Shown here: positions 53,651-61,344 of the stretch, piece by piece
How the letters are laid out: every line of letters starts with the position of its first letter
Position numbering within the stretch: position 1 is the stretch's first letter
DNA from: Halopseudomonas maritima
GTDB taxonomy: Bacteria > Pseudomonadota > Gammaproteobacteria > Pseudomonadales > Pseudomonadaceae
Assembly (NCBI RefSeq): GCF_021545785.1
Contig: NZ_CP079801.1
Span: forward strand, 2,046,001-2,110,000
Length of the DNA: 64,000 nucleotides
Reading direction: 5' to 3'
The notes under the pieces: generated by a model
What the model was told of the DNA's origin: nothing
What the model saw: only the letters and a program-made list of their open reading frames with translations
Database searches by the model: none
Position numbers and translations under genes: made by a program

Positions 53651-54789
53651 TGGCTCACCTCGATGCGATTCATGTAGCCACTCAGGGCCTCGATATAACG
53701 GGGGATCGGCAGCAGGAAGGCGTCGTGCCCCTGCGCCGCTTCAATCTCCAGGTAGCTGACCTCCTTGCGGGCGGCCAGCAGGGCGTCGACCAGCTCGCGC
53801 GAGCGTTCGGGCGAGAAGCGCCAGTCGGTGGTGAAGGACATCACCAGACAGCGTGCCTTGATACCGGCCAGAGTGCGCGCCAGGTCGCCGCCGTGGGCGC
53901 CAGCCGGGTCAAAGTAGTCCAGCGCCTTGGTCATCAGCAGGTAGGTATTGGCGTCAAAGCGGCCGGAAAACTCCTGGCCCTGATAGCGCAGGTAGCTTTC
54001 TACCTCAAACTCGACACTGGTGAAGTCGTAGTTGAGTTGATCGGAGCGTAGCTCGCGGCCGAACTTGGCGCCCATCGAGTCATCCGACAGGTAGGTAATG
54101 TGGCCGACCATGCGAGCCAGCATCAGGCCGCGCTTGGGGATCACGCCAAAGGCGGCGTAGTCACCATTGTGGAAATCCGGATCGGTGATGATGGCCTGCC
54201 GGGCCACCTCGTTGAAGGCGATGTTCTGTGCCGACAGCTTGGGTGCGGTGGCAATCGCGACGCAGTGACGGATGCGCTCGGGGTAGCTGATGGCCCACTG
54301 CAGCGCCTGCATGCCGCCCAGGCTGCCGCCCACGACCGCCGCCCACTGGGTGACGCCGAGCACATCCGCCAGTCGCGCCTGACTGTGTACCCAGTCTTCG
54401 ACGGTCAGCACCGGGAAGCTGGCGCCGTAGCTGTTGCCGGTTTCCGGGTTGATGCTGGAGGGGCCGGTGGAGCCGTGACAGCCGCCGAGGTTGTTCAGGC
54501 TGACGACGAAGAAGCGGTTGGTGTCGATGGCCTTGCCTGGGCCGATACAGTTGTCCCACCAGCCGGGCTTGCGCTCATCCATGCTGTGGTAACCGGCGGC
54601 GTGATGGTGGCCGGACAGCGCGTGACAGATCAGCACCGCGTTGCTGGCGCTGGCGTTCAGCTCGCCGTAGGTCTCATACACCAGCTCATAGCTCGGCAGC
54701 GCTCTGCCGCAGGCCAGCGGCAGTGGCTCGGTAAAGGTGTGGCGCTGGGGGGTGACCAGGCCGACGGAATCGGCAGGTAGTTCGGACAT
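53647..54789 (-). CDS. metX: Homoserine O-acyltransferase (succinyltransferase type)
   Basis: 380 residues, alpha/beta hydrolase fold: CHALSGHHHAAG, nucleophile Ser156 in VVGGSLGGMQALQWAISYP, acid in FTTDWRFSPERSRELV and His in AAQGHDAFLLP. It acylates homoserine at the first committed step of methionine synthesis; Pseudomonas enzymes paired with MetW use succinyl-CoA. It leads metX-metW-DUF4426-rdgB. I see no SAM riboswitch in the 171-base leader. Confidence 0.97.
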   Translation of the reverse strand: MSELPADSVGLVTPQRHTFTEPLPLACGRALPSYELVYETYGELNASASNAVLICHALSGHHHAAGYHSMDERKPGWWDNCIGPGKAIDTNRFFVVSLNNLGGCHGSTGPSSINPETGNSYGASFPVLTVEDWVHSQARLADVLGVTQWAAVVGGSLGGMQALQWAISYPERIRHCVAIATAPKLSAQNIAFNEVARQAIITDPDFHNGDYAAFGVIPKRGLMLARMVGHITYLSDDSMGAKFGRELRSDQLNYDFTSVEFEVESYLRYQGQEFSGRFDANTYLLMTKALDYFDPAGAHGGDLARTLAGIKARCLVMSFTTDWRFSPERSRELVDALLAARKEVSYLEIEAAQGHDAFLLPIPRYIEALSGYMNRIEVSQ

Positions 54790-54960
54790 CGGTAACCTGT
54801 TCCTGTGTCGCTTGGCCGGGCTTCGCTGGGGGACTTGCTCCCGGTACAGCAGGCAGGCGAAGGGCCAATAATAGAGGCGCCAGTCTAAATAGCGCTTGGT
54901 TGTGGCGCAATATTCGGCGGTCCGCAGCGGTCAGCCGCTGCGCAGGACGCGCTGGCGCGG

Positions 54961-55551
54961 TCAGAGCGCCAGGGTCAGGCCGCCGGGCATGCCGGCAGCG
55001 GCCGCCAGATTGGCGATCACCAGCATGTCGAACAGGCGAATGGCGATAAAGGCAAAAATTGGCGAGAGATCCAGGCCGCCCAGGGCCGGCAGGATCTTGC
55101 GGATCGGCGCCAGTATCGGCTCGCACAGCTGATTGATCAGAATCACTGCCGGGTTGTAGCTGCCCTGCGCGACCCAGGACAGGATCACGCTGATGATCAG
55201 CGCAAAGAAGAATATCTTCACAAACAGCGCCAGCACACCAATCGCCGCCCAGCTGACCAGCAGCAGGATGTTGGGCAGTGCATAGCCCATGAGCAGGATG
55301 ATCATGATCAGCATTGCCAACTGGATGGCAATGCCCAGCACCAGCGAGGCAAAGTCCAGCCCGCCATAGCCGGGGATAATGCGCCGTAGCGGCATCAGCA
55401 GCGGCTTGGTGGCGCGCACGATAAACTGCGACAGAGGGTTGTAGAAGTCGGCCCGGACCAGCTGCAGCAAAAAGCGCAGCAGTACGATCAGCAGGTAGAG
55501 ACTGCCGAGGGTCTGGATCAGGTAGATAGCGGCCGTGTTCAGGCTGTTCAT
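54961..55551 (-). CDS. YggT family membrane protein
   Basis: 196 residues with two copies of the YGGT domain: FYNPLSQFIVRATKPLLMPLRRIIPGYGGLDFASLV (about 36-72) and SYNPAVILINQLCEPILAPIRKILPALGGLDLSPIFAFIAI (about 130-172), each with membrane helices around it. The role is unclear, possibly in osmotic or K+ homeostasis and membrane protein integrity. The gene is 9 bases after proC. Confidence 0.93.
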   Translation of the reverse strand: MNSLNTAAIYLIQTLGSLYLLIVLLRFLLQLVRADFYNPLSQFIVRATKPLLMPLRRIIPGYGGLDFASLVLGIAIQLAMLIMIILLMGYALPNILLLVSWAAIGVLALFVKIFFFALIISVILSWVAQGSYNPAVILINQLCEPILAPIRKILPALGGLDLSPIFAFIAIRLFDMLVIANLAAAAGMPGGLTLAL

Positions 55552-55560
55552 GCGGTTTCC

Positions 55561-56379
55561 TCAGGCAAGCTCGCGGGACATTTCGGCGGCGCGGTCGGCA
55601 CAGGCCTGCATGGCGTCGTCGACCATCTTGGGCAAGCCCTGGCTGCGGAAGGTTTCAATTGCGCGCTCGGTGGTGCCATTGGGCGAGCAGACACGGCGGC
55701 GCAGCTCGGCCACGTCCACGTCGCTGTGCACCGCCATGTCGGCCGCACCCAGGCCGGTGAACAGCGCCAGACGCTCGGCGGTGTCGCGCGGCAGGCCGAG
55801 CCTCTCGCCGGCATCGATCATGGCTTCGATCAGGTAGAAGAAGTAGGCCGGGCCGCTGCCGGACACGGCGGTGACCGCGTCGATCAGCTTTTCCTCATCC
55901 AGCCACACGCTGATGCCCACGGCGTTGAGGATGGATTCGGCCTGCTCGCGCTGCTCTTCGCTAACCGCCGCAGTGGCGTACAGACCGCTGACGCCCTGAC
56001 CGCGCAGCGACGGCGTGTTGGGCATGCAGCGCACGATGGCGGTGCCGGTGCCCAGCCAGCGTTCCAGACTGTCGCAGCTGATGCCGGCAGCAATCGAGAT
56101 GACCAGCTGGCCCGGCTTGCGCTCACGCGGCAGGGCGCGGCAGACGTCCTGCATGACCTGCGGCTTGACCGCCAGCAGCAGCACGTCGCACTCGGCGGCC
56201 AGCACGGCGTTGTCGGTGCTGGTGCGAATCTGGAACTGGCGCTCCAGGGCGGCGCACTGCTCCGGCTTGCTGTCGCTGGCGATCACGTTCGCCGGTTTGA
56301 CGTTCTTCTGCAGCATGCCGCCGATCAGGCTGGTGGCCATGTTACCGGCGCCGATGAATCCGATTACGGGTGCAGTCAT
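55561..56379 (-). CDS. proC: Pyrroline-5-carboxylate reductase
   Basis: 272 residues. NADPH-binding IGFIGAGNMATSLIGGML (about 5-22), AVKPQVMQDVC, VRCMPNTPSLRGQGVSGLYA, and the C-terminal AVSGSGPAYFFYLIEAMIDAGERLGLPRDTAERLA are intact. It makes the last step of proline synthesis. It lies 23 bases after yggS in the common yggS-proC-yggT operon. Confidence 0.98.
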   Translation of the reverse strand: MTAPVIGFIGAGNMATSLIGGMLQKNVKPANVIASDSKPEQCAALERQFQIRTSTDNAVLAAECDVLLLAVKPQVMQDVCRALPRERKPGQLVISIAAGISCDSLERWLGTGTAIVRCMPNTPSLRGQGVSGLYATAAVSEEQREQAESILNAVGISVWLDEEKLIDAVTAVSGSGPAYFFYLIEAMIDAGERLGLPRDTAERLALFTGLGAADMAVHSDVDVAELRRRVCSPNGTTERAIETFRSQGLPKMVDDAMQACADRAAEMSRELA

Positions 56380-56402
56380 GAAAACCTCGCTGCGCGTGCT
56401 AA

Positions 56403-57089
56403 TTAGGGTTGGGGGTACTGGCGCCGCCCGAACAGGGCGGTGCCGATACGCACGATGGTGGCGCCTTCCTGTACTGCCTCGCTCAGGTCATCGCTCATGC
56501 CCATCGACAGTGTGTCCAGTGGCAGTGACAGCTGTGTGGCGGCCTCGCGCAGCGCGGCCAGCGGCACGCGCCGCTGCTCGCTGCTGTCGGCCGGCGCCGG
56601 AATCGCCATCAGCCCGCGCAGTTGCAGGCGCGGCAGGGTGGCAACGGCCTCAGCCAGTGCCGGCAACTCGGCCAGCGGCACGCCAGACTTGCTGTCTTCG
56701 CCACTGATATTGACCTGCAGGCAGATGTTGAGTGCCGGCAGGCTCTCGGGGCGCTGATCAGACAGACGCTGGGCGATCTTCAACCGGTCCACGCTGTGCA
56801 CCCAGTCAAAGTGCTCGGCGATGGCGCGGGTCTTGTTGGACTGGATCGGGCCGATGAAATGCCAGTGCAGCGGCAGGTCTTGCAGTTCGGCCATCTTGTC
56901 GAGGGCTTCTTGCAGGTAATTCTCGCCGACATCACGTTGCCCGGCTGCCCAGGCTTCACGGATGTCACCGGCCGGTCGGGTCTTGCTGACTGCCAGCAGG
57001 GTAATGCCGGCCGGATCGCGCCCGGCGACCTCGGCAGCCCGGTTAATACGTTCACGAACGTTTGCAATATTCTCTGCTATCGTGGACAT
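56403..57089 (-). CDS. YggS/PLPBP family pyridoxal phosphate-binding protein
   Basis: 228 residues from MSTIAENIANVRERINRA (an upstream ATG at 57134 overlaps the divergent pilT leader). The PLP lysine is in ITLLAVSKTRPAGDIREAW (about 33-51), with RDVGENYLQEALDKM, WHFIGPIQSNKTRAIAEHFDWVHSVDR and LSMGMSDDLSEAVQEGATIVRIGTALFG. It maintains vitamin B6 and amino acid balance. It is divergent from pilT. Confidence 0.95.
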   Translation of the reverse strand: MSTIAENIANVRERINRAAEVAGRDPAGITLLAVSKTRPAGDIREAWAAGQRDVGENYLQEALDKMAELQDLPLHWHFIGPIQSNKTRAIAEHFDWVHSVDRLKIAQRLSDQRPESLPALNICLQVNISGEDSKSGVPLAELPALAEAVATLPRLQLRGLMAIPAPADSSEQRRVPLAALREAATQLSLPLDTLSMGMSDDLSEAVQEGATIVRIGTALFGRRQYPQP

Positions 57090-57167
57090 TACGGACGTTA
57101 ATACCTTGCCAATGGAATAAGACACTGTCCGCATTCTACATGCTTGCCGGACGTTATGGGGAACCCT

Positions 57168-58202
57168 ATGGATATTACCGAGCTGTTAGCCTTCAGCGCC
57201 AAACAGGGCGCGTCGGACTTGCATCTGTCGGCAGGATTGCCGCCCATGATTCGCGTCGACGGCGACGTGCGCCGAATCAACGTGCCGGCCATGGAGCACA
57301 AGCAGGTTCATGCGTTGATCTACGACATCATGAACGACAAGCAGCGCAAGGATTTTGAAGAGTTCCTGGAGACGGACTTCTCCTTTGAAGTGCCGGGTGT
57401 CGCGCGCTTCCGGGTTAACGCCTTCAACCAGAACCGGGGCGCTGGCGCCGTATTCCGGACCATTCCTTCCAAGGTACTGACCATGGAAGATCTGGGTATG
57501 AGCGATGTGTTCAAGAAGATTTCCGACAACCCGCGCGGTCTGGTGCTGGTCACCGGCCCGACCGGCTCGGGTAAATCCACCAGCCTGGCGGCCATGGTGG
57601 ACTACCTCAACAGCACCAAGTACCAGCATATCCTGACCATCGAAGACCCGATCGAATTCGTCCACGAGTCCAAGAAGTGTCTGGTGAACCAGCGTGAAGT
57701 ACACCGCGATACCCTGGGCTTTGCCGAGGCCCTGCGTTCGGCCCTGCGGGAAGACCCGGACATCATCCTGGTGGGCGAGATGCGTGACCTTGAAACCATT
57801 CGCCTGGCGTTGACCGCCGCAGAAACCGGTCACCTGGTGTTCGGCACCCTGCACACCACCTCCGCCGCCAAGACCATCGACCGTATCGTCGACGTGTTCC
57901 CCGGCGAAGAAAAAGCCATGGTGCGCTCGATGCTGTCCGAATCGCTGCAGGCGGTGATCTCCCAAACCCTGCTGAAGAAGATTGGCGGCGGCCGGGTGGC
58001 GGCGCACGAGATCATGATCGGCACCCCGGCGATCCGTAACCTGATCCGCGAAGACAAGATCGCCCAGATGTACTCGGCCATTCAGACCGGCGGCAACATT
58101 GGCATGCAGACACTCGACATGTGCCTGAAAGGGCTGGTCGCCAAGGGTCTGATCACCAAGGAAAGCGCCCGCGAAAAGGCCAAGGCAGTCGACGGTTTCT
58201 AA
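57168..58202 (+). CDS. pilT: Type IV pilus retraction ATPase PilT
   Basis: 344 residues, equal to P. aeruginosa PilT and nearly identical to what I recall of it, starting MDITELLAFSAKQGASDLHLSAG. Walker A GPTGSGKSTSLAAM (about 131-144), Asp box TIEDPIEFVHE, Walker B RSALREDPDIILVGEMRDLETI and His box HLVFGTLHTTSAAKT are complete, with the AIRNLIRED retraction motif (AIRNLIRE) near 288. It powers pilus retraction and twitching motility as a hexamer at the inner membrane. It precedes pilU. Confidence 0.99.
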   Translation: MDITELLAFSAKQGASDLHLSAGLPPMIRVDGDVRRINVPAMEHKQVHALIYDIMNDKQRKDFEEFLETDFSFEVPGVARFRVNAFNQNRGAGAVFRTIPSKVLTMEDLGMSDVFKKISDNPRGLVLVTGPTGSGKSTSLAAMVDYLNSTKYQHILTIEDPIEFVHESKKCLVNQREVHRDTLGFAEALRSALREDPDIILVGEMRDLETIRLALTAAETGHLVFGTLHTTSAAKTIDRIVDVFPGEEKAMVRSMLSESLQAVISQTLLKKIGGGRVAAHEIMIGTPAIRNLIREDKIAQMYSAIQTGGNIGMQTLDMCLKGLVAKGLITKESAREKAKAVDGF

Positions 58203-58263
58203 CCCGGCTGGCAGTTATGGCGGGCGTTGAGCAGCCTGCCGCAAAGGAAAAAAGAGGCAGAGC

Positions 58264-59418
58264 ATGGAGTTTGAAAAGCTGTTGCGGTTGATGGTCGAGA
58301 AAGGCGCCTCCGACTTGTTCATCACCGCCGGTGTGCCACCGAGTATGAAGGTTCACGGCAAGATCCTGCCGGTTACCAAAACGCCCCTTTCACCGGAACA
58401 GACCCGCGAGACCGTCCTCGGGGTGATGACCGAGGCCCAGCGCCGCGAGTTTGCCGAAAACCGCGAGTGCAACTTTGCGATCAGTGCGCGCGGCATTGGC
58501 CGCTTCCGGGTCAGTGCCTTCTACCAGCGCAACCTGGTGGGCATGGTGCTGCGGCGGATCGAGATCAACATTCCGACCATGGAAGAGCTGCGCCTGCCCG
58601 ACATTCTCAAGCAACTGGCGATGACCAAACGCGGGCTGGTGATCTTTGTCGGGGCCACCGGTACGGGTAAGTCGACCTCGCTGGCCTCAATGATCGGTTA
58701 CCGTAACAAGCACTCCAGCGGCCATATCATCTCCATTGAAGACCCGATCGAATTTATTCACCAGCACCAGAACTGCATCGTCACACAGCGTGAGGTCGGC
58801 ATTGATACCGACTCGTTCGAGGTGGCGCTGAAGAACACCCTGCGCCAGGCGCCGGATGTGATCTTGATTGGTGAGGTGCGTACCAAGGAGACCATGGACC
58901 ACGCCGTGGCCTTCGCCGAGACCGGCCACCTGTGTCTGGCCACCCTGCACGCCAACAACGCCAACCAGGCGCTGGACCGTATCATCCACTTCTTCCCCAA
59001 CGAGATGCATCAGCAGGTCTGGATGGATCTGTCGTTGAACCTCAAGGCCATTGTGGCGCAACAGTTGATTCCGACGCCGGATGGCAAGGGACGTCGTGCG
59101 GCGATCGAGGTGATGCTCAACACCCCGCTGGCGGCAGATATGATCCGCAAGGGCGAGGTGCACGAGCTCAAGCCGTTGATGGCGCGCTCCAACGAAGTGG
59201 GCATGCAGACCTTTGACCAGGCGCTCTACAAGCTCTACAGCGCCGGCGAGATCACCTACGAAGACGCCCTGGCCCACGCCGACTCGGCCAACGACCTGCG
59301 CCTGATGATCAAGCTGGGCTCGGAAACCGACGGCAAGCACCTGATGCAGAACCAGCAGGAAGGCGGCTTCTCGCTGGAAGAGGACGAAGACGTGGGGCTG
59401 CGCAACCACCGTCGATAG
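58264..59418 (+). CDS. pilU: PilT-dependent retraction ATPase PilU
   Basis: 384 residues, 62 bases after pilT, with an AGAGGCAG ribosome site. Walker A GATGTGKSTSLASM (about 131-144), SIEDPIEFIHQHQNCIVTQREVG, Walker B DVILIGEVRTKETM and HLCLATLHANNANQALDRI are intact. The C-terminus carries an extra acidic tail (GGFSLEEDEDVGLRNHRR). It helps PilT retract pili under load. Confidence 0.98.
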   Translation: MEFEKLLRLMVEKGASDLFITAGVPPSMKVHGKILPVTKTPLSPEQTRETVLGVMTEAQRREFAENRECNFAISARGIGRFRVSAFYQRNLVGMVLRRIEINIPTMEELRLPDILKQLAMTKRGLVIFVGATGTGKSTSLASMIGYRNKHSSGHIISIEDPIEFIHQHQNCIVTQREVGIDTDSFEVALKNTLRQAPDVILIGEVRTKETMDHAVAFAETGHLCLATLHANNANQALDRIIHFFPNEMHQQVWMDLSLNLKAIVAQQLIPTPDGKGRRAAIEVMLNTPLAADMIRKGEVHELKPLMARSNEVGMQTFDQALYKLYSAGEITYEDALAHADSANDLRLMIKLGSETDGKHLMQNQQEGGFSLEEDEDVGLRNHRR

Positions 59419-59584
59419 GCTCTGTTGCCGCTTCGTTCATCCGCCTGCCGGAGGCCATTTTTCGGCCAGGCAAGGCGGAAGGAGCGCGCAGTGTGGTCAC
59501 TCCACGTGAGTGACGCGCGACGCCGAGTGGCGGCTTTACAGGCGCAACAGGCGGGCGAGCGAAGCGGCAGCAGGCCCTGGGGTC

Positions 59585-60376
59585 TTACTCGGTGGCGATG
59601 CTCAGCTGGTTGCGGCCGCCACGTTTGGCGACCAGCAGGGCGTGGTCGGCGCGGCTGATCGTATCGGAGTAGCTGGAAGCCGGCTGATGCTTGGCCACCC
59701 CGATGCTGATGGTCATGCTCACGGATTCGTCCTGCACACGAATGGTCAGACGTTCGATGGCGGCGCGAACCCGCTCCATTACCTGCGCAGCGGCCGCGGC
59801 ATCGGTTTCCGGCAGTAGAATCAGAAATTCCTCTCCACCCCAGCGGCCGCACAAGTCGTTCTCGCGAATTTCTGCGTCCAGCACGCGGGCGATCTCGATC
59901 AACGCACCATCGCCTATCTCGTGGCCGTAGCGATCGTTGATGCTCTTGAAGTGATCCACGTCGAGCATGGCGATGCTGAACGAACGCTGGTAACGGGCAT
60001 AGCGCTCCACTTCCTTCTTCAGCCGATCGACCAGCAGGCGGCGATTGGCCAGACCGGTGAGGGCGTCGTGGGTTGAGGCCTCGCGCAGCGCCTCGTTCAG
60101 ATCGCGCATCATGTTCTGGTAGCGGTCTGAGATGCGCGCGACCTTTTCCAGTTGACGCAGCTGCTTGTTCAAGCGCTCGGCAAGGGATTGCTCGCGCTGT
60201 TTGGCCAGACTCTGGTAGCCATCGGAAATGTGACTGATGCGGTCGATGCGTCGAACGAGGTCCTGGTGCGCTGTCCACAGCTCGCGCAGCGGTGTAGACA
60301 GCGGGTTGTCATCGTGTTCGCCGCTCTCCAGCAGCGCCTGGATATGAACCTCCAGGGCCTCTTTGGACGCTTTCAT
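59585..60376 (-). CDS. siaD: Diguanylate cyclase SiaD
   Basis: 263 residues from MKASKEALEVHIQALL; a frame running to 60529 overlaps siaC and is rejected. An N-terminal coiled coil/helical stalk (about 1-100) leads to a GGDEF domain with active site GGEEF (180-184) and I-site REND (171-174). In P. aeruginosa SiaD is active only as a complex with dephosphorylated SiaC and makes c-di-GMP to drive aggregation. It is 7 bases after siaC, last of the siaABCD operon. Confidence 0.92.
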   Translation of the reverse strand: MKASKEALEVHIQALLESGEHDDNPLSTPLRELWTAHQDLVRRIDRISHISDGYQSLAKQREQSLAERLNKQLRQLEKVARISDRYQNMMRDLNEALREASTHDALTGLANRRLLVDRLKKEVERYARYQRSFSIAMLDVDHFKSINDRYGHEIGDGALIEIARVLDAEIRENDLCGRWGGEEFLILLPETDAAAAAQVMERVRAAIERLTIRVQDESVSMTISIGVAKHQPASSYSDTISRADHALLVAKRGGRNQLSIATE

Positions 60377-60383
60377 GGGCGCC

Positions 60384-60761
60384 TCAGCTGTGGCTGATGA
60401 TATTGAAGGTAAAGGTGCAGTCTTCCTTGAACTCTCCAGCCAGCTCGGCCACGCGTTCGTTTTGCGGGTCGTAGTACCAGTTGACTTGCACTGGCGCGCC
60501 ATCCTGGTGCGCCGCTTCGAGCAGATCAAAGATATCCATCATGGCCTTGACGCTGCTGGTATTCAAATACAGCAGGCGCAGTTCCAGGCTGAGCGGCTTG
60601 CCGCCCTCGCCAAGGTAGCCTTCGATCCAGTCGAAGACCTGCTGGAACATGTCGAAGGAGTTTTCGGGATAGGAGTCGCCGGCCATGAACAGCTGGCCGG
60701 CTGCCCAGTCACTGCGGACTTCCGGTGTGGACTGGGAACTGGGAATACTGAAGTCGTTCAT
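60384..60761 (-). CDS. siaC: SiaC partner-switch protein (DUF1987)
   Basis: 125 residues. The phosphorylation site Thr68 sits in LLYLNTSSVKAMMDIFDLLE exactly where it is known in P. aeruginosa SiaC, and the N-terminus (STPEVRSDWAAGQLFMAGDSYPENSFDMFQQVFDWI) is typical of DUF1987. Unphosphorylated SiaC binds and activates SiaD; SiaB phosphorylates it and SiaA dephosphorylates it. Confidence 0.94.
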   Translation of the reverse strand: MNDFSIPSSQSTPEVRSDWAAGQLFMAGDSYPENSFDMFQQVFDWIEGYLGEGGKPLSLELRLLYLNTSSVKAMMDIFDLLEAAHQDGAPVQVNWYYDPQNERVAELAGEFKEDCTFTFNIISHS

Positions 60762-60782
60762 TATTTGGTGCTCTCGATTCGG

Positions 60783-61325
60783 TCAGATCACGGCGCGCAG
60801 GCTGAAAAAGCTGCGACCGTCGGCGGCAGGCTGCAGTGAAGCCTGCAGCGGCGCACTGGATTTGCGGGCGATGTCGATTAGCCCGAGACCTGCGCCGGAG
60901 GCGCGCTCGGCGTCACGCGGGCGGCGCAGTTGTTCCTTGTAGGCCGCTTTCAGGCCTGCTTTATCCAGCTGGGCGAGCTGATCAATGGATGCAACCAGGC
61001 TGTCGCCATCAGCGCTTTCGATAAGGTTGCCGGCGGAGACAATATAGCGGCTCTGCTCGTTACGTGAGACCACCACGGTGGCGCCGGCTTCCTGCTCGTT
61101 CCAGCCCTTGGAGCGGGTGTAGTGGCTGATGTTCTGGGTCATCTCGATGTAGACCGCGAACACGTCCATGGCGGCGCTGGGATGGGCGTGGTCGGCAGCC
61201 AGGTAGTTGCGCAGCGCATTGCCGATCTCTTCAATCAGGCTGCGCGAAATCGGCCCGTTAAAGCACAGCATGATCTGCTGGCTGTCGAAACGCTCGCGCA
61301 TGGCGAATAGGTCGATGTTGTCCAT
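60783..61325 (-). CDS. siaB: SiaB family protein kinase
   Basis: 180 residues from MDNIDLFAMRERFDSQQ; frames beginning further upstream lie inside siaA. The GHKL-type ATP lid N-box is AVYIEMTQNISHYT (about 57-70), with GAGLGLIDIARKS near the C-terminus as the glycine-rich box. It phosphorylates SiaC and so silences SiaD. It is 19 bases after siaA and 21 before siaC. Confidence 0.91.
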   Translation of the reverse strand: MDNIDLFAMRERFDSQQIMLCFNGPISRSLIEEIGNALRNYLAADHAHPSAAMDVFAVYIEMTQNISHYTRSKGWNEQEAGATVVVSRNEQSRYIVSAGNLIESADGDSLVASIDQLAQLDKAGLKAAYKEQLRRPRDAERASGAGLGLIDIARKSSAPLQASLQPAADGRSFFSLRAVI

Positions 61326-61344
61326 TACGGCTCCTGTCGAGGGC

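Noticed and set aside
54790..54960. Possible SAM riboswitch before metX
   Set aside because: The leader has no recognisable SAM-I or SAM-II core; GC-rich hairpins only.
59419..59584. Imperfect inverted repeat (GCCTGCCGG ... CGGCCAGGC) between convergent pilU and siaD
   Set aside because: Arms mismatch and no T run on either strand; may be a weak terminator but not supported enough to list.
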